64,000 bases of DNA, from assembly GCA_033964015.1 (NCBI GenBank), contig CM066918.1, positions 25,875,387 through 25,939,386 of the forward strand, in the 5' to 3' direction. A model generated the notes under the pieces. The model did not search any database and was not told where the DNA came from. It worked only from the letters and a program-made list of their open reading frames with translations. This document shows, piece after piece, positions 1 through 12,300 of the stretch. The translations under genes were made by a program, and so were the position numbers. Numbering within the stretch: position 1 is the first letter of the stretch; each line of letters opens with the position of its first letter. Source of the DNA: Scolanthus callimorphus. Lineage: Eukaryota > Cnidaria > Anthozoa > Actiniaria > Edwardsiidae.

Positions 1-153
1 CAACTCGAGGTTTTAAAGTATCTGATGCCACTGTATGATCCCAAGTTTGTTTTAAAATCCACGCTACAGTGTCAAACTGTCCCAAGTCTGTTTCCAAAGT
101 CAACTCGAGCTTTTAAAGTATCTGATGCCACTGTATGATCCCAAGGTTGTTTG
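1..153. repeat. 100-bp tandem repeat at the window start
   Basis: caactcgaggttttaaagta and the following 30 bases at position 1 recur at 101 with two or three differences; the array probably continues to the left of the window. Confidence 0.88.
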
Positions 154-316
154 GACACTGACATCTATTTTTCTCGGACACTAATACAACTTTTTCCCGA
201 ACACGGACATCTTTTTCCCAGGCATTTTTTCCCCGAAATTTTTTCCCTTGGTACTTTTTCCTGGACATTGTTTTCCCCAGGTACTTTTCCCGGATACTGA
301 CATCTTTGTTTTCCAG

Positions 317-505
317 GTGCTGTTAATGGTGGCTGGTCTGCCTGGACTTCCTGGACTTCCTGTACCGAGAGAACGTACTGTTTACGTGGTTCTAGGGAGC
401 GAACCAGGGCGTGTGACAACCCACCTGTCCGAAACGGTGGGGACGACTGTCCGGGTCTGGCAGAAGAGAAACAGGATTGTCCAACACCCGAACAGGGATG
501 CTCCA
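317..505 (+). CDS. Exon: thrombospondin type-1 (TSP1) repeat
   Basis: The acceptor is ttccag at 311-316 and the donor is GTATGT at 506. The 189-base exon is phase 1-1 and carries the TSP1 signature [10 protein letters not shown] near its start, then RERTRAC, then spaced cysteines ending in CPTPEQGC. The frame is not the longest ATG-initiated one here; the tryptophan ladder and cysteine spacing decide it. TSP1 domains bind glycosaminoglycans and matrix proteins. More TSP1 exons may lie upstream of the window. Confidence 0.88.
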
Positions 506-3500
506 GTATGTACAGGTTTTTAAAGCCCTAGTCAGCCTATCTTTTTTTGTTTTACGTTATAAGGCGAATACGACGAATTAGAAAAATGGAACTTACGTGT
601 AGAAATATCGAAATTACCATCTACTTACAATACAGCAAAAAAACGCAAATAAGAACCTAGTGATTTAAGAACCTACCGGCTAAAATTCTGCATTAAAATG
701 CCCAAAAATATCAGAACCTGACCAAGGAAAATAGTTTCTTATAGAAAAAACACTCTCTTTGCGGTCAAAATTCTAGATTTCAATGGTTTCAATTGCTCTG
801 CATGTTATTGTTTAGCAAAAAAGCAAGTATTTTTATTGTTGAAAAAAAGTACTAAACCATAATGTTTTAGTAGCACAATCTGCCAATGGTTACACTACGG
901 CAATCTCTGAAAAATAAGAACCTGTTGAGATGGAGTACCTTATCAGCCTGGATTATTTTAACAGCATAGCAACATACCAAATCGGAGAAAGCATCCATTT
1001 CCAACGGCTGACTTAGAGAATATAGAGCAATGTTCTCGAAAAAAAAAAGTTGACAAATCAAGTCTGAAACTTTACACTAACAAAGGAGTGGCTGGCACGG
1101 GCTCTTAAAATATAATAAGGTGTGGGCTTATTTTTGTGGGAGTTTCTGACCGATTCGTATCTCCTTTCAGCTTATATCCCGAACCGTCCAGATAAGACTC
1201 CAACAGACCCGAACTCTTTTATCGCTCTGGAATGCGAGGTGAATGAGAAGTTTTACGCCAAAGGGACACAAGCCAGTAGAGTGCCAAGCACTGTTTACAG
1301 TTACTTATTCACCTTTATCCGACGCCAGCTTGAAAATGCTTGGTTTGGAATCAAAATGGAACCTGATGACATCGACCCCAAGAAACAGTACACCAAGGTA
1401 AGGAATAGTACACCAAGGTAATGGGAGAGTACACCAAGGTAATGGGAGAGTACACCAAGGTAATGGGAGAGTACACCAAGGTAATGGGAGAGTACACCAA
1501 GGTAATGGGAGAGAACACCAAGGTAATGGGAGAGTACACCAAGGGAATGTGAGAGTACACAAAGGTAATGGGAGAGTACACCAAGGTAATGGGAGAGTAC
1601 ACCAAGGTAATGGGAAGGTACACCAAGGTAATGAGAGAGTACACCAAGGTAATGGGAGATTACACCAAGGTATGGAATAGAACACCACGGTAATGGGAGA
1701 GTACACCACGGTAACGGATGAGTATACACCAAGGTAACGGTACAACAAAACGTAACTTTCACGCGGGATGCGGGAAGTACCCACTTGATAGGTGAATTTG
1801 GGATGCAAAAGTTGCTTTCCTCTTTTTCTTTAGGTTGATTTCATATTTTTCGGAACTAAACCTCCCAGTTAAAAGAAGTCCTATCAAACGTGCCTCTTAA
1901 AGGAGCCCGAAGTAAGCGTCATGGTCTAAAAAAATTTTTTGAAAATAGCTGTACACTCTTGCTCCCTCTTGCTTACCCATGCTAAGGCTCACCCTTGCTA
2001 AAGTGTGAAAGGTACTCCGTACCTTCCTTACACTCCCCACTGCTGCATGCACCCTTGCTCGACAGGAACACGAACCCAGAGCTTGCTCACTCTTACTCCC
2101 CGCGAGAAAATTAAAAAGAGAACCCAAGCAGCATATATACAAATACAAAGTTATTTTCTAGGTCTGCTTCGAAATCATCGACCCTGTGCTCATCCTCACA
2201 TTAGTGAATAACAAGGCATCGTATTACAACAAGACGAAAGCCCTGCCTGAATGGAAAATCCCAGGCATGTACGAATATGTCACGGGGCTAGCCATAACTC
2301 TCGACACCTCGGGTTCGTTGGTCAAGTTGCTTAAGAAATACGAGTTCCAGATTGGGTCCTCATCCGAATATGTACCGCAGAACAATTTTAAACTCAACGA
2401 TGTAAGGTAGGACAAGCTTCTTCTTTCTCGCGTTATTCGGTAGGCTTCTTTTTGCCATCCTGCCATCCGTCGTGGTTTCGTACTTTGGGCCCGTTTCGTA
2501 CTTTGGTCCCGTTTCTCGAAACACCCGAGAATTCTCGGGTCCGAGAAATTTGTTCTGCAATTTTAATAGATTGATGATCCCCAAGTTTGTATTTTGTTCT
2601 ACCCTGCTGATTTAAATAGTCTACAACATCCTATTCAAATCAGCAAGGGTGTAGAAAAGAAAACGAAAAACTCAATATATTCAAATTTCAAAACAAAATT
2701 TTCGGGCCCGAGAATTATCGGGTGTTTCGAGAAACGGGCGCCTTGGCCGGACCAACGGGCGGGCTCTTTTTCTAAATTATTTGGGAGATGCTCCTTCTGC
2801 TCTGTGGAGTACTTAACAATTAGACCTTGAGGCCGAATGTGCTATGATGAATAGACCATGAGGCCGAAGGCCGAATGGTCTATTGATATCATAGCACATG
2901 AGGACGAGAGGTCTAATTGTTTTAGTATAAACCAACTAGTTGGTCGGTTTTGGCAATGAATTCCATTATTTTATGTTGAAAAAATCAAGTTTTCTTGCAA
3001 AGAAAGGTGGTGGTTTTGCCAGGCACGGTCTATCACTAATAGACCATTAGTAGCTCAGCCAATCAGAATGCAGGATTTGTAATAGACCATTAGTTGGTTT
3101 ATACTAAAAAGTGTTATATCGAGAAACATTCGCAGACAAGTGTTTGCAAAAATTCATCACATATTTTTGCAAATATAGCAAGAAAATTGAACAAAAATTG
3201 CAGATTTCCGAGAATCATCGTTTTCTTGGCCGCCATTTTGTTTTCCTGGGCCGAGGTTTAAAAAAGCACAGGTAACCCGCGCGGATTAAATTAACGACAT
3301 CATTTTCTTGATGTGTATCTTTGTTGTAGATTCACCTACTACTCTGAGGGAAACACCCAGACCTTCAAAGCTAAAGGTCTTTACAAGAAAGTACCCACTG
3401 TACACTTCAAGACAGAAATCAAGAAAGATGTTATCACAGGGGACGTGCACGCACTAGGCAGCACGGCTACTATCAAGTTCCATGAGATAATGGCTGTGTA

Positions 3501-6339
3501 CGGCCTGCCTGTGAGTTCTATACCTGGATTTATATCCAGTGGGCTAAAGTGAGTAAATTATTCGCTAGAGAACACCCAACTCTAAGCATATCAAGAACAT
3601 TTCGCCAAAAACTATCGATTTCCCGAAGTTGCAAAACTTCCTTATTAGGAAATTCCCCCTTACTTTATTTGGGACCTTATTCTGTAAGTAGTTTACCTCT
3701 TATCTTCGCGAAAAAAGTAGGAAAATTCACCTGAACTTGCAGATGTTCGAGATACATTATTCTGTTGGTAGGGCCTGGTGAGGATCGAAAAAAAAAAAAC
3801 CACAAGCAGCCCGCGCAGATAAAAAAACCGACCACTTTCTTGATTGCAACATTCAACCCGTATTTTAGCAGCTCTTAAGGCCCATTCACATGGCGCGATT
3901 TCAGCTGCGGTTTGAGGTGCGATTTCTGTGGCGATGTCATATCGCGCGGTGTAAACGGCCGGCGTAAACGGCCGGCGATGGCAATTTCACGATGGCAATT
4001 GTCGATGTCGCCGGGACTCGATGTCGCCGGGGCTAGCTAGGCTTCAAAAACAAAATTTCCACCATGAAATGCAAACAAAACTTAGAAAAAATCCATGCGC
4101 CTCTCTTAAAAGGTTTGATTGACGGAAGCCAAAACGCAGTTTGGCGTTCGGAAATGTAAAGTGAGAGTTCGCAGAATTATAAAATCGTGTGTCGTGTCCA
4201 ATAGATTGCTATAACTCTTATTTTGAATTTAGGGCTGCTGGTATCTGGGATTTCCAGATGGCGCCTGCCTCCTTCGCTTACAAACTTGCCAAGGAGGGGA
4301 TCTTCCGGTTCACAGCCACTATTAACGCGGGTGGTGTCCCAGTTCACGTGGAAGTGCTTACGGGATTAAAATGGCAGAGGATCGTCTTTGCTGTCGGTTT
4401 CGCGTTTGACCGTGAATCATTTGGCGCGCTGGCCAAGAAACTTTCCGATATCGATATTGATTTTCTCAATGCTCTGGGACTTGAGTTTGAGGTAAGGCTG
4501 TTGAAAAGTTCCTGATAATGAAATAGTTATTATTGGAATATTAATCAAATAATTATTACTTTTGAAATGAAATACGGCATATATAGGGTTTGAAAGGGTG
4601 ATCTGGCTATGACCAAAGGTTCATACCATTTCTCATAGAGACAAAGGTTTCAATAAGTTTTGAAGTAGCAGGCTAAGTTTTGGAAGAAGGCGGCTGGGTT
4701 TGGGGGTCCCATACGAAGGCCTGAGCCTTCTAGGGGTACGGGAACATGCTCCCGTGAACATGCTCCCGGAAAACAAGTATTCCTCTCGCCCTCATGGCCT
4801 CTGAGTCAATAACCCATTCAGACTCGAGTAAAAATTGTTAAATATCATGTAAGTGGACACAGCGCGGAATACTATAAGGCACTTGTTAAACGCACGAAGC
4901 TGCACAGGAGCCCTTTGGCATGTTAATGAAAACGATATTATTGAATTTCATACTCACCAGTTCACCCTAGATATGCTTTGATTTTGTTTTTAGATTGGTG
5001 TTGCGTTTTGCCCTCCTAAGACCCAGCCCCTGTTGATTACTGCAGAGACAGGCTTCTCCAAAGAGCCTCTGAAGAGCCAAATCCTACTACAAGTGCCCCA
5101 GGGATTGTTTATTGGTGCCCAGCTTGTCCTGCCGAAGGACTGCAAGGGCAATAAGTTCTGTGAAGTCACTAAACAGATTCTTGGGCCGACAGCTAAGGCC
5201 TACATTAATGGTTTGATTGAGTGGAAAAAAGTGAAGGTCGCAGCTGGTTTCGCTAATATTCACATCGGCTATGGGCTGTATTTCCACAAGCTCGAACTCT
5301 ATGTTCAGGTGAGATTTATATGTTCAGTTTCATTTTGACAAGAAATCTCGAAAGATGCTTCCACCACAGAAAATAGAAAGAAAAGGTCCTTGTCCTCACC
5401 GCGAGGAACTTAAAGCGGGTCGAAATTACACGACCGCTAGACAAGGAGAGTTCGGAGGACTTAACGGGCCGCATTGGATGGCGCAACTTAAATTGGCTGA
5501 TGCACAGCTTACAACCATGAGCGCTGTTCTACAGTATTTGCTGTGTCTTTAAATGCAAGGCCATTGCACTGGGAGATTTAATCGCCTTCTCTTACGAAGA
5601 GAGCAATGACCAGTAATGGGTACTTTAGGGTCCACCTTCACCTTGGCAGAACCCCTGGGTCCGCATTGTTTTTATAAATTATACTAGCACGTTCTCTGGT
5701 GTAAATTCTTCCAAGCCGTGTTCAATGGGATCGTGATGGGGACCCAAAAGGTCCAATGACGGGCTTTCGTTCAAAAGGTATTAAGAACTCTGTAGAGTAA
5801 CTCTTCTAACTATTCCCGTCCCTGCAGGCTGATTGGAATAACACCGCGAAGCATGTAAAACTGGGCTTCCGTGCCGATATCAAGGTTCCTGTCAATGGAG
5901 AGATCTACCGTGACGGCATCAAGGCTCCCAGTAACGACCTCTTCCTGTTTGGCGTATTAGAATACGACTTCCAGAAACAAGAAGTGGCGGGTAAACTTGG
6001 TATGCGCGGCATGTGGAGAAAGGCGTACTTCATTGAGTGGCTCTCACTGGGCAACATTTACTTTGGGTCAGTCAGCTCCCTTTGTTTAGCTAAGCTGAGA
6101 TTTGTGTGCATGGCGCTAAATGTTTTCGATCCTTCGATCCTGAAATTTGTGTGGCGCTAAACGTTTTCGATGCGATCCAAGGGCGGATCTAGGGGGGAAC
6201 CAGGGGGGAACCAGGGGCACGTTCCCCCTTCTTACGGATATCGCAGGATATATGTCATGTGCAGGAGACAGATATTGGAGTTTCAATGACCATATTTTGG
6301 GAAGTGTATGCAGTGCTTCGATGTGCTGAATAATAATTA

Positions 6340-6372
<33 letters not shown>

Positions 6373-9300
6373 TGGTTATATATCCACCGCTAGGCACCGA
6401 CCCTGAAGGGGATAGGTGTTTTAGTATATACCAAATCAGTAGAATAAAATGCGGTGATTAAAATGTTCAAACGCAATATCGCGCGCCAAACGAGCCGCCA
6501 TTTTGAGAGTTTTCTCAAAACAGTAAATAGTGCTGGATATCTACTAGTTGAGAAACCAATCAGAGCGCGCGAAAATGGCTATTCACTGATTTGGTATATA
6601 CTAATTAGAGATATCCTTGATGGATATCAAAGGGATAGAAAGGGCCTTTTGTTATTTGATTGGTAGTGTTTTTTTTAATCATTTTCGTCTCTTGTCTCAT
6701 CTAGTATAACCTACCAAGTCGGAGCTCCCATACCCATCACTGGGGTGCAGTTCGGTATGCGTATCGAGTTCGGATACGATTGTCTCATACCTGCTGATTT
6801 CGGAGTAGACGTAAGTGTAGAGAATGTGAGGGGATAAAGGGAGACGCTGCAATAGTCTAGTTTCGAATTCTCTGCTCTACCGCTGAATCATTCTCTGAAT
6901 CAATCACCTCGCAGGGGAGGCTCTGGTGACATCCATTTGAGGGCCTTCGCTGATCGGCTGAAATGGCGCGCACGCGTACATAAAAGTAGCTTAATCTCGC
7001 TTTATGAAAACGTATCTGTCAAAATAATACGGGCATTCGTTTCCTGGTCGTCTTTTCCACCTATGCCTCCGACTTGAATGCTCCAAAAGTAATTATGAGG
7101 CATAAAACCACCTTTTTTATACTCATGCGTCAGTGGCTGTCACCAGAGCCTCCCCGCGAGGTGACGAGCCGGGGAGCTCTGGGTACGAGAATGCCGCTGA
7201 ATAGGCATCAGAGGCGCATAAATACACTGGGAGCCTCAATTTAAAGGTAACAGAAGTTGTGAATACCGACGAGAAACTGATGTAGCTTGAATTGAGACAA
7301 GAGATAAACTTGAGGAAACTTTGTTGGTATTCGCAAGTTTTTCTGTTTCAAATTGAGGCTCCCACTGTATTTATGCGCCCGGTTGATGGCTATTCAGCGG
7401 TAGAGTAGAGAATTATCCCTTTCGTAACTTCTATCGTTACCTTTTGCCACGTTTAGTTTCGTTGCCTCAGTAAAAAAAGGCCGGTTTACACATGCGAATT
7501 TTGTCGCATTTCTCCTTGCGATCTTTCTCGCACGAGTTACAATTCTAACACGCTACTGTAAACGAGATGCAAATCCGGTGCGATTTTTCTTTTTTTTTTT
7601 ATAATCGCACCAAGTTGCAAAGAATTTCGGACATGTTTGAAACTAGTGCGACATCGCGCTACAAAAATCGCCGAATTTGCATCCTGTCTACACTAACAAT
7701 TTGTAACTTGTAGCTTTCGCGCGACGAAAATGGCTATGACATATGCGACAAAAATCGCGAGTGCAAACCGGTCTTTATATTACCACTGTATGCATTGCTA
7801 CGCGACCTCAAAATTCAATGTTTCGATGGGCAATTGGCGATTTTTAGCCGTCAATCAAACCAAAATGCTGCATTCGGCCACTTCAACGGGCCGACATACA
7901 GCTGTTTTGAGTGTTCTGCGAACTCTCGACATCGATTTCCAACCGTTAAAACCGCTTTCTGGCTTCCGTCAATCAAACTTTGAAACTCTTCGGAATACAT
8001 AGAAATCAGTTATTTGCCATCCTAGTAAAATGCCCCAGGACACAGTATCTATTACTATCTTTTTCTAAACAAATGGCCTAACTTACAATCGGCTAAGACT
8101 CAAATTAGACCCGAGAGTTTGATTGACGGAAGCCAGAACGCCACTGGAAGGACTGGAAGTCGAACGTGAGAATTCGCAGAATACTCAAAACAGCTGTAAT
8201 TGCAAAATCAACCAAAATGGTTTTAGGCTATCTTTTGGCTTCCTTGACTCGAAATGTTTAACTTTCTTGTTCAAGAAAATTGACGTAATTTTCTTGCGTA
8301 AAATCGCCAATTGCCAAACAGTGAATTTTGAGGTCGCGTAGCAATGCATACGGTGGTTAATGTGATAGCTTTTGAAAAAGAAAAGTTCATGATTTATGAA
8401 TTCTAGCGAGAATTTCCGGCATACCTTTTCCCCACGAATTTCCGTCATATCCTGCGGTGATTACCCATAATGCATCTAAGAGCGATAACGTCTCTATTAA
8501 AGCGAATATTCACTGGAATGTTGGACCTCATCCTCGACAATTATTTATTCCCCGTCATCAGGGCCATTGCTTTGGCGGTGCGGGTTATGTAGGAGTCGGC
8601 AAACCACAGTTTTTCCATGCAGACATCACAGCGTTAACAGTTGGTAAAATTGTCCGGATGATCGGCTCCACCATCAAGCTCCCCAAACCCATCGATGAGA
8701 CTGGATTCCGGGAAGACACCATCGTAAGAGTACACGAAACTTTATCTAATAGACCAGGCTACATACAGGCTAAAGAGAGTGGGCTCGCTAGAAACCAAAT
8801 CGGCTAAAGGTGTTTCCATCTTGTTGCCACCCACTTCAGATCATGTGATGATTCTTTTGGGTGGTGTAATTTTTCTCACTCGACCGAGTGCACGAGTGTG
8901 TGTGCAGAACTAACAAAAGTATCCACCCAAAGGAATCATTGGTTAGCAACAAGATGTAAACACCGTTAGCCGATTTGGTTCCTAGCGGATTTTTACTTGC
9001 CTGGATAATAAAATGGATAGTAAAATCCCGTTGTGAAATCAGACGTCTCCTCTCGCAAAGTGAAGTCTGTACGATCGAAAAATACCACGCGAACAAAATT
9101 TAGTGGTTTCAAAACGTTGAAGTCCACGGTGAAGTAATCTAACGATGATTCATGGAAATATTGATTATTCCAGTTATTTTCTCATGCTTTTTTCCTTATG
9201 TCGCTAGTGTGCACCGGGTATTAGCAAATGCATTCTTGAACAAATTTACGACAAGCAAAAGACAGACGTCTCCCTGAGAGTGACTTTAAACCAAGCCTTA

Positions 9301-12300
9301 CTCCCTTTAATTATGTGATTTTATAACAATGCAACATAATAATAGGCCATGTTCGAATTACGCTCCAATGCCAATAACCTCAAGTCGAGGCTCCCTTCTA
9401 AAATTACTGTAAATGTATAACAATTTGGAGAGAGCCTCGATTTGAAGCCTTGGAGCGTAATTCGAACATGGGCTATTGCCAGCAGTACCACTATCATGAT
9501 CATAATTATGATCGCCATCATCCTCATTATCACCTGCGTAGATCATAGTATCATCACTGTATCATCATTGTTTTCCCGCGATCTTTCTGATCTTGTTTGT
9601 TCTTCCATCAGGTGTCATACTCTACCGATGATGTCGATCTAAGGATCGCCGGTGGACCATACATTTACAAAGGGTTCCAACTCAAAGGGCGTGTCAATAT
9701 ATTCGGCTGGGAAATCTACGCTTGGATCAAGCTTTCGGACGCAGTAAGTATACAGACTCGTACCCAGTCACCATGTTGTTTTCTTCTAGGCGGCGCGCGG
9801 TGCATCACGGTCAGTCGAGGTTTTTCAAGGCGCGCATTGCATCACGGTCAGGACGAACAATCCTTTGCGCGCCTGTCAAGTAACGCAATATCGGTAACAG
9901 CCAATAACGCAAAAGCGAAAGAAACTAGAAGTATACTCGACGTATCCTCGAGTATACTCGACCCTCAACCCTTTATGAATCAGCTGTCAAAGAATCAACA
10001 TGCCAGAACATATAATATAAAACTAAATTTAATATTCAAAACGTAATTTACTGTGCGACTACGTCAACCGGGCCATCCCGTAGAAAAACGTCATTCAGAG
10101 ATTCAAATCATTTAAAGGAAATTTAATACCTCCATGAATACGTTTGGCGATGAGTAATTAGTGTTTTGAAGTTATTTCTGCTCATAATTTCCACAAGTTC
10201 AGAGAAAAGCGAATATTTCGATGTCTGAGATCTCAAGAAAGTCAAAAACCTTTGTTCTGTACTCGCTTTTTGATTGGCTAACTTCTTACTGACAAAATAT
10301 ATTTTGGTCGGGGATGATCGTCGTATCTTTAAGGGGTTAAAAATCAGGAAATCAGGGGGTTTGGTCTTTTTTAGGGGTGATCTTGTTCTTCGATAGGTTT
10401 TAGGGAGATTGGAATCTTTTAGAGCCGAAATAGATGTCCAAATGTGTTTTTCTCATGATGGTGCTCTAAAAAACCGCAAGAAAGAGACGATTACTCGATG
10501 AGAAGACGATAAATTAGACAACATTAAAGGCAGCAGTTTAGTCAAACACGGAATTTTTTTTCATGGGTATCTTTTACCTGTTACCTGTCTCCTTCGCGCC
10601 TATTTGGCACATCATCTTTTAGGGTATCTTTTAGTGTAACACGCCATAAAGGTTTCTTTTAGGGGTGAAACTGAAAATTTCCGACGATCATCCCCCCCCC
10701 CCCCGGGAGCTCAGTCGACCTACTGTTTTTCCCGGCTGCATTGTTTAGAAAAGAATTCATTAGCAGTTTGAGCAATATTGCATTGGGTTTCCTCTTGAAT
10801 AGCACAACCGTTCATTTTACTTCTTTCAGGCTATTTACATAGACCTTAAGCCGGATCCTGTTAACATTGCTGGCATTGCTAAGATCGTGCGCAGCCCCAC
10901 AGACTCAAAACAAGGACCGTGGTTCTATGTTAATGCCAAGAAAGATCCTATATCTGGGATGTAAGTAACTATTTTATTTATTTGTTTGTTTATTACTAGA
11001 CTATCACAAGCTCGCCGGAGATCGGAAGCTGACATTTTGTTTGGGGATAGCTTGTTATATTTCATACTGTTTTAATATACTACCAACAACAAATCGGCGA
11101 CTAATTGTTTTATTCAAGTGGCTTTTATCAGCGCGCGGAATCGCTTGAGTAATTATACTGAAGCAATGTTCTATTTAGAGCGGATTTCTGATGAGTGTCG
11201 ACAACTAAACCCAAAGTATGATACTTAGCCAATCAGAAGCGAAACCCATTCAACAGCCAACGAATCAGGAGGCGAAGTACGACTTGGGTTAGTCGTGAAA
11301 ACAAGAGTTGCTGTGTGTTTGGTTTTTCTTCGCATTCTCATTGGCTGACAAAACAAAGATCCAAGACGACAACCAATAGTAATTTACGGAACGCAAATCT
11401 GGATTACTTTCAACAATCATCTTTCGCCAATCACACTATCTGAGCCAATGAAACTCTTGCCCTGTTTCGTCTAGTGCAGTCAACTGGCTTCCTTGATCTA
11501 AAACCAGACAACGTCGCGACGGAAAGCCAGGCGACCGCACTAGAGGCGAAACAGGGTAAGAATCTGATTGCCTCATAAGATTTGACTGGCGGAACAGCAA
11601 CGCCAAAAACAAATTGATGTTTTGAAAACGCGGGTAGCGATGCAACGATTTTAGCTGGAAGGTGAGTTGTCATATACACTCGCAACATTTCATAATCATG
11701 CCATTACTTTTTTCCAGGCTTATATCGAGGGGTACATTGACATATTTTCCATTCAAGTGTATTGCCGTCTGAACTTCACCATGTCCTACCTGGAGCTTCT
11801 TATTCAAGGCAACTTTATGAACCTGATTAAAGCCGAAGTCTACATTGAGGCGAAATACGGTCTCACCTTCGACTTCAGCAACACTGGGAAGTTCTTCGTC
11901 TATGTGGAAGTGAATCTTGAGGGACTTGTTGCAGTAAGTGCCTTTACCTCATGTGTGCCACATGAGTCTGTTGTCTGTCTATCTGTCCGTCCGTCCTACT
12001 GACCGCTCTCCCCTTTTCTGCCCGCCTGTCTGTCTGTCCTTTGCCTTTATGCGTGCCTTTGTCTCGTATGTAACACTCTCCCATTTACTGGCTCTTATTC
12101 TGTTTGTTACCCTGAGCAGAGGCCTCTTTTCTCTGTATTTCGCTGGGCTCTCTGTATTTCGCTTAACGCCAGCCCAGCGAAATACAGAGAAAAGAGGCCT
12201 CTGCTAGCAGGGTCAGTCCATCCAAATGTATTTCCGTTTACCAAACGTTTGCTCCAAAATTTCAGGCCCTGCAGAAAGCAGCGGATGCCGTCAAAGCCGC

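Noticed and set aside
1391..1745. CRISPR-like appearance of regular repeats
   Set aside because: Units are contiguous without unique spacers, and the locus is in a spliced animal gene. The same holds for the arrays at 13362, 15155 and 25071.
1301..1808. Three overlapping minus-strand ORFs of 98-167 codons with repeated LGVLSHY-type text
   Set aside because: They are the 21-bp minisatellite read in three frames; the period divisible by three keeps frames open.
2815..2921. Active hammerhead ribozyme
   Set aside because: ATGAGG-stem-CGAA resembles the second half of the core, but the required CTGATGA and a cleavage site in the right place are missing in both copies. It is kept only as a structured element.
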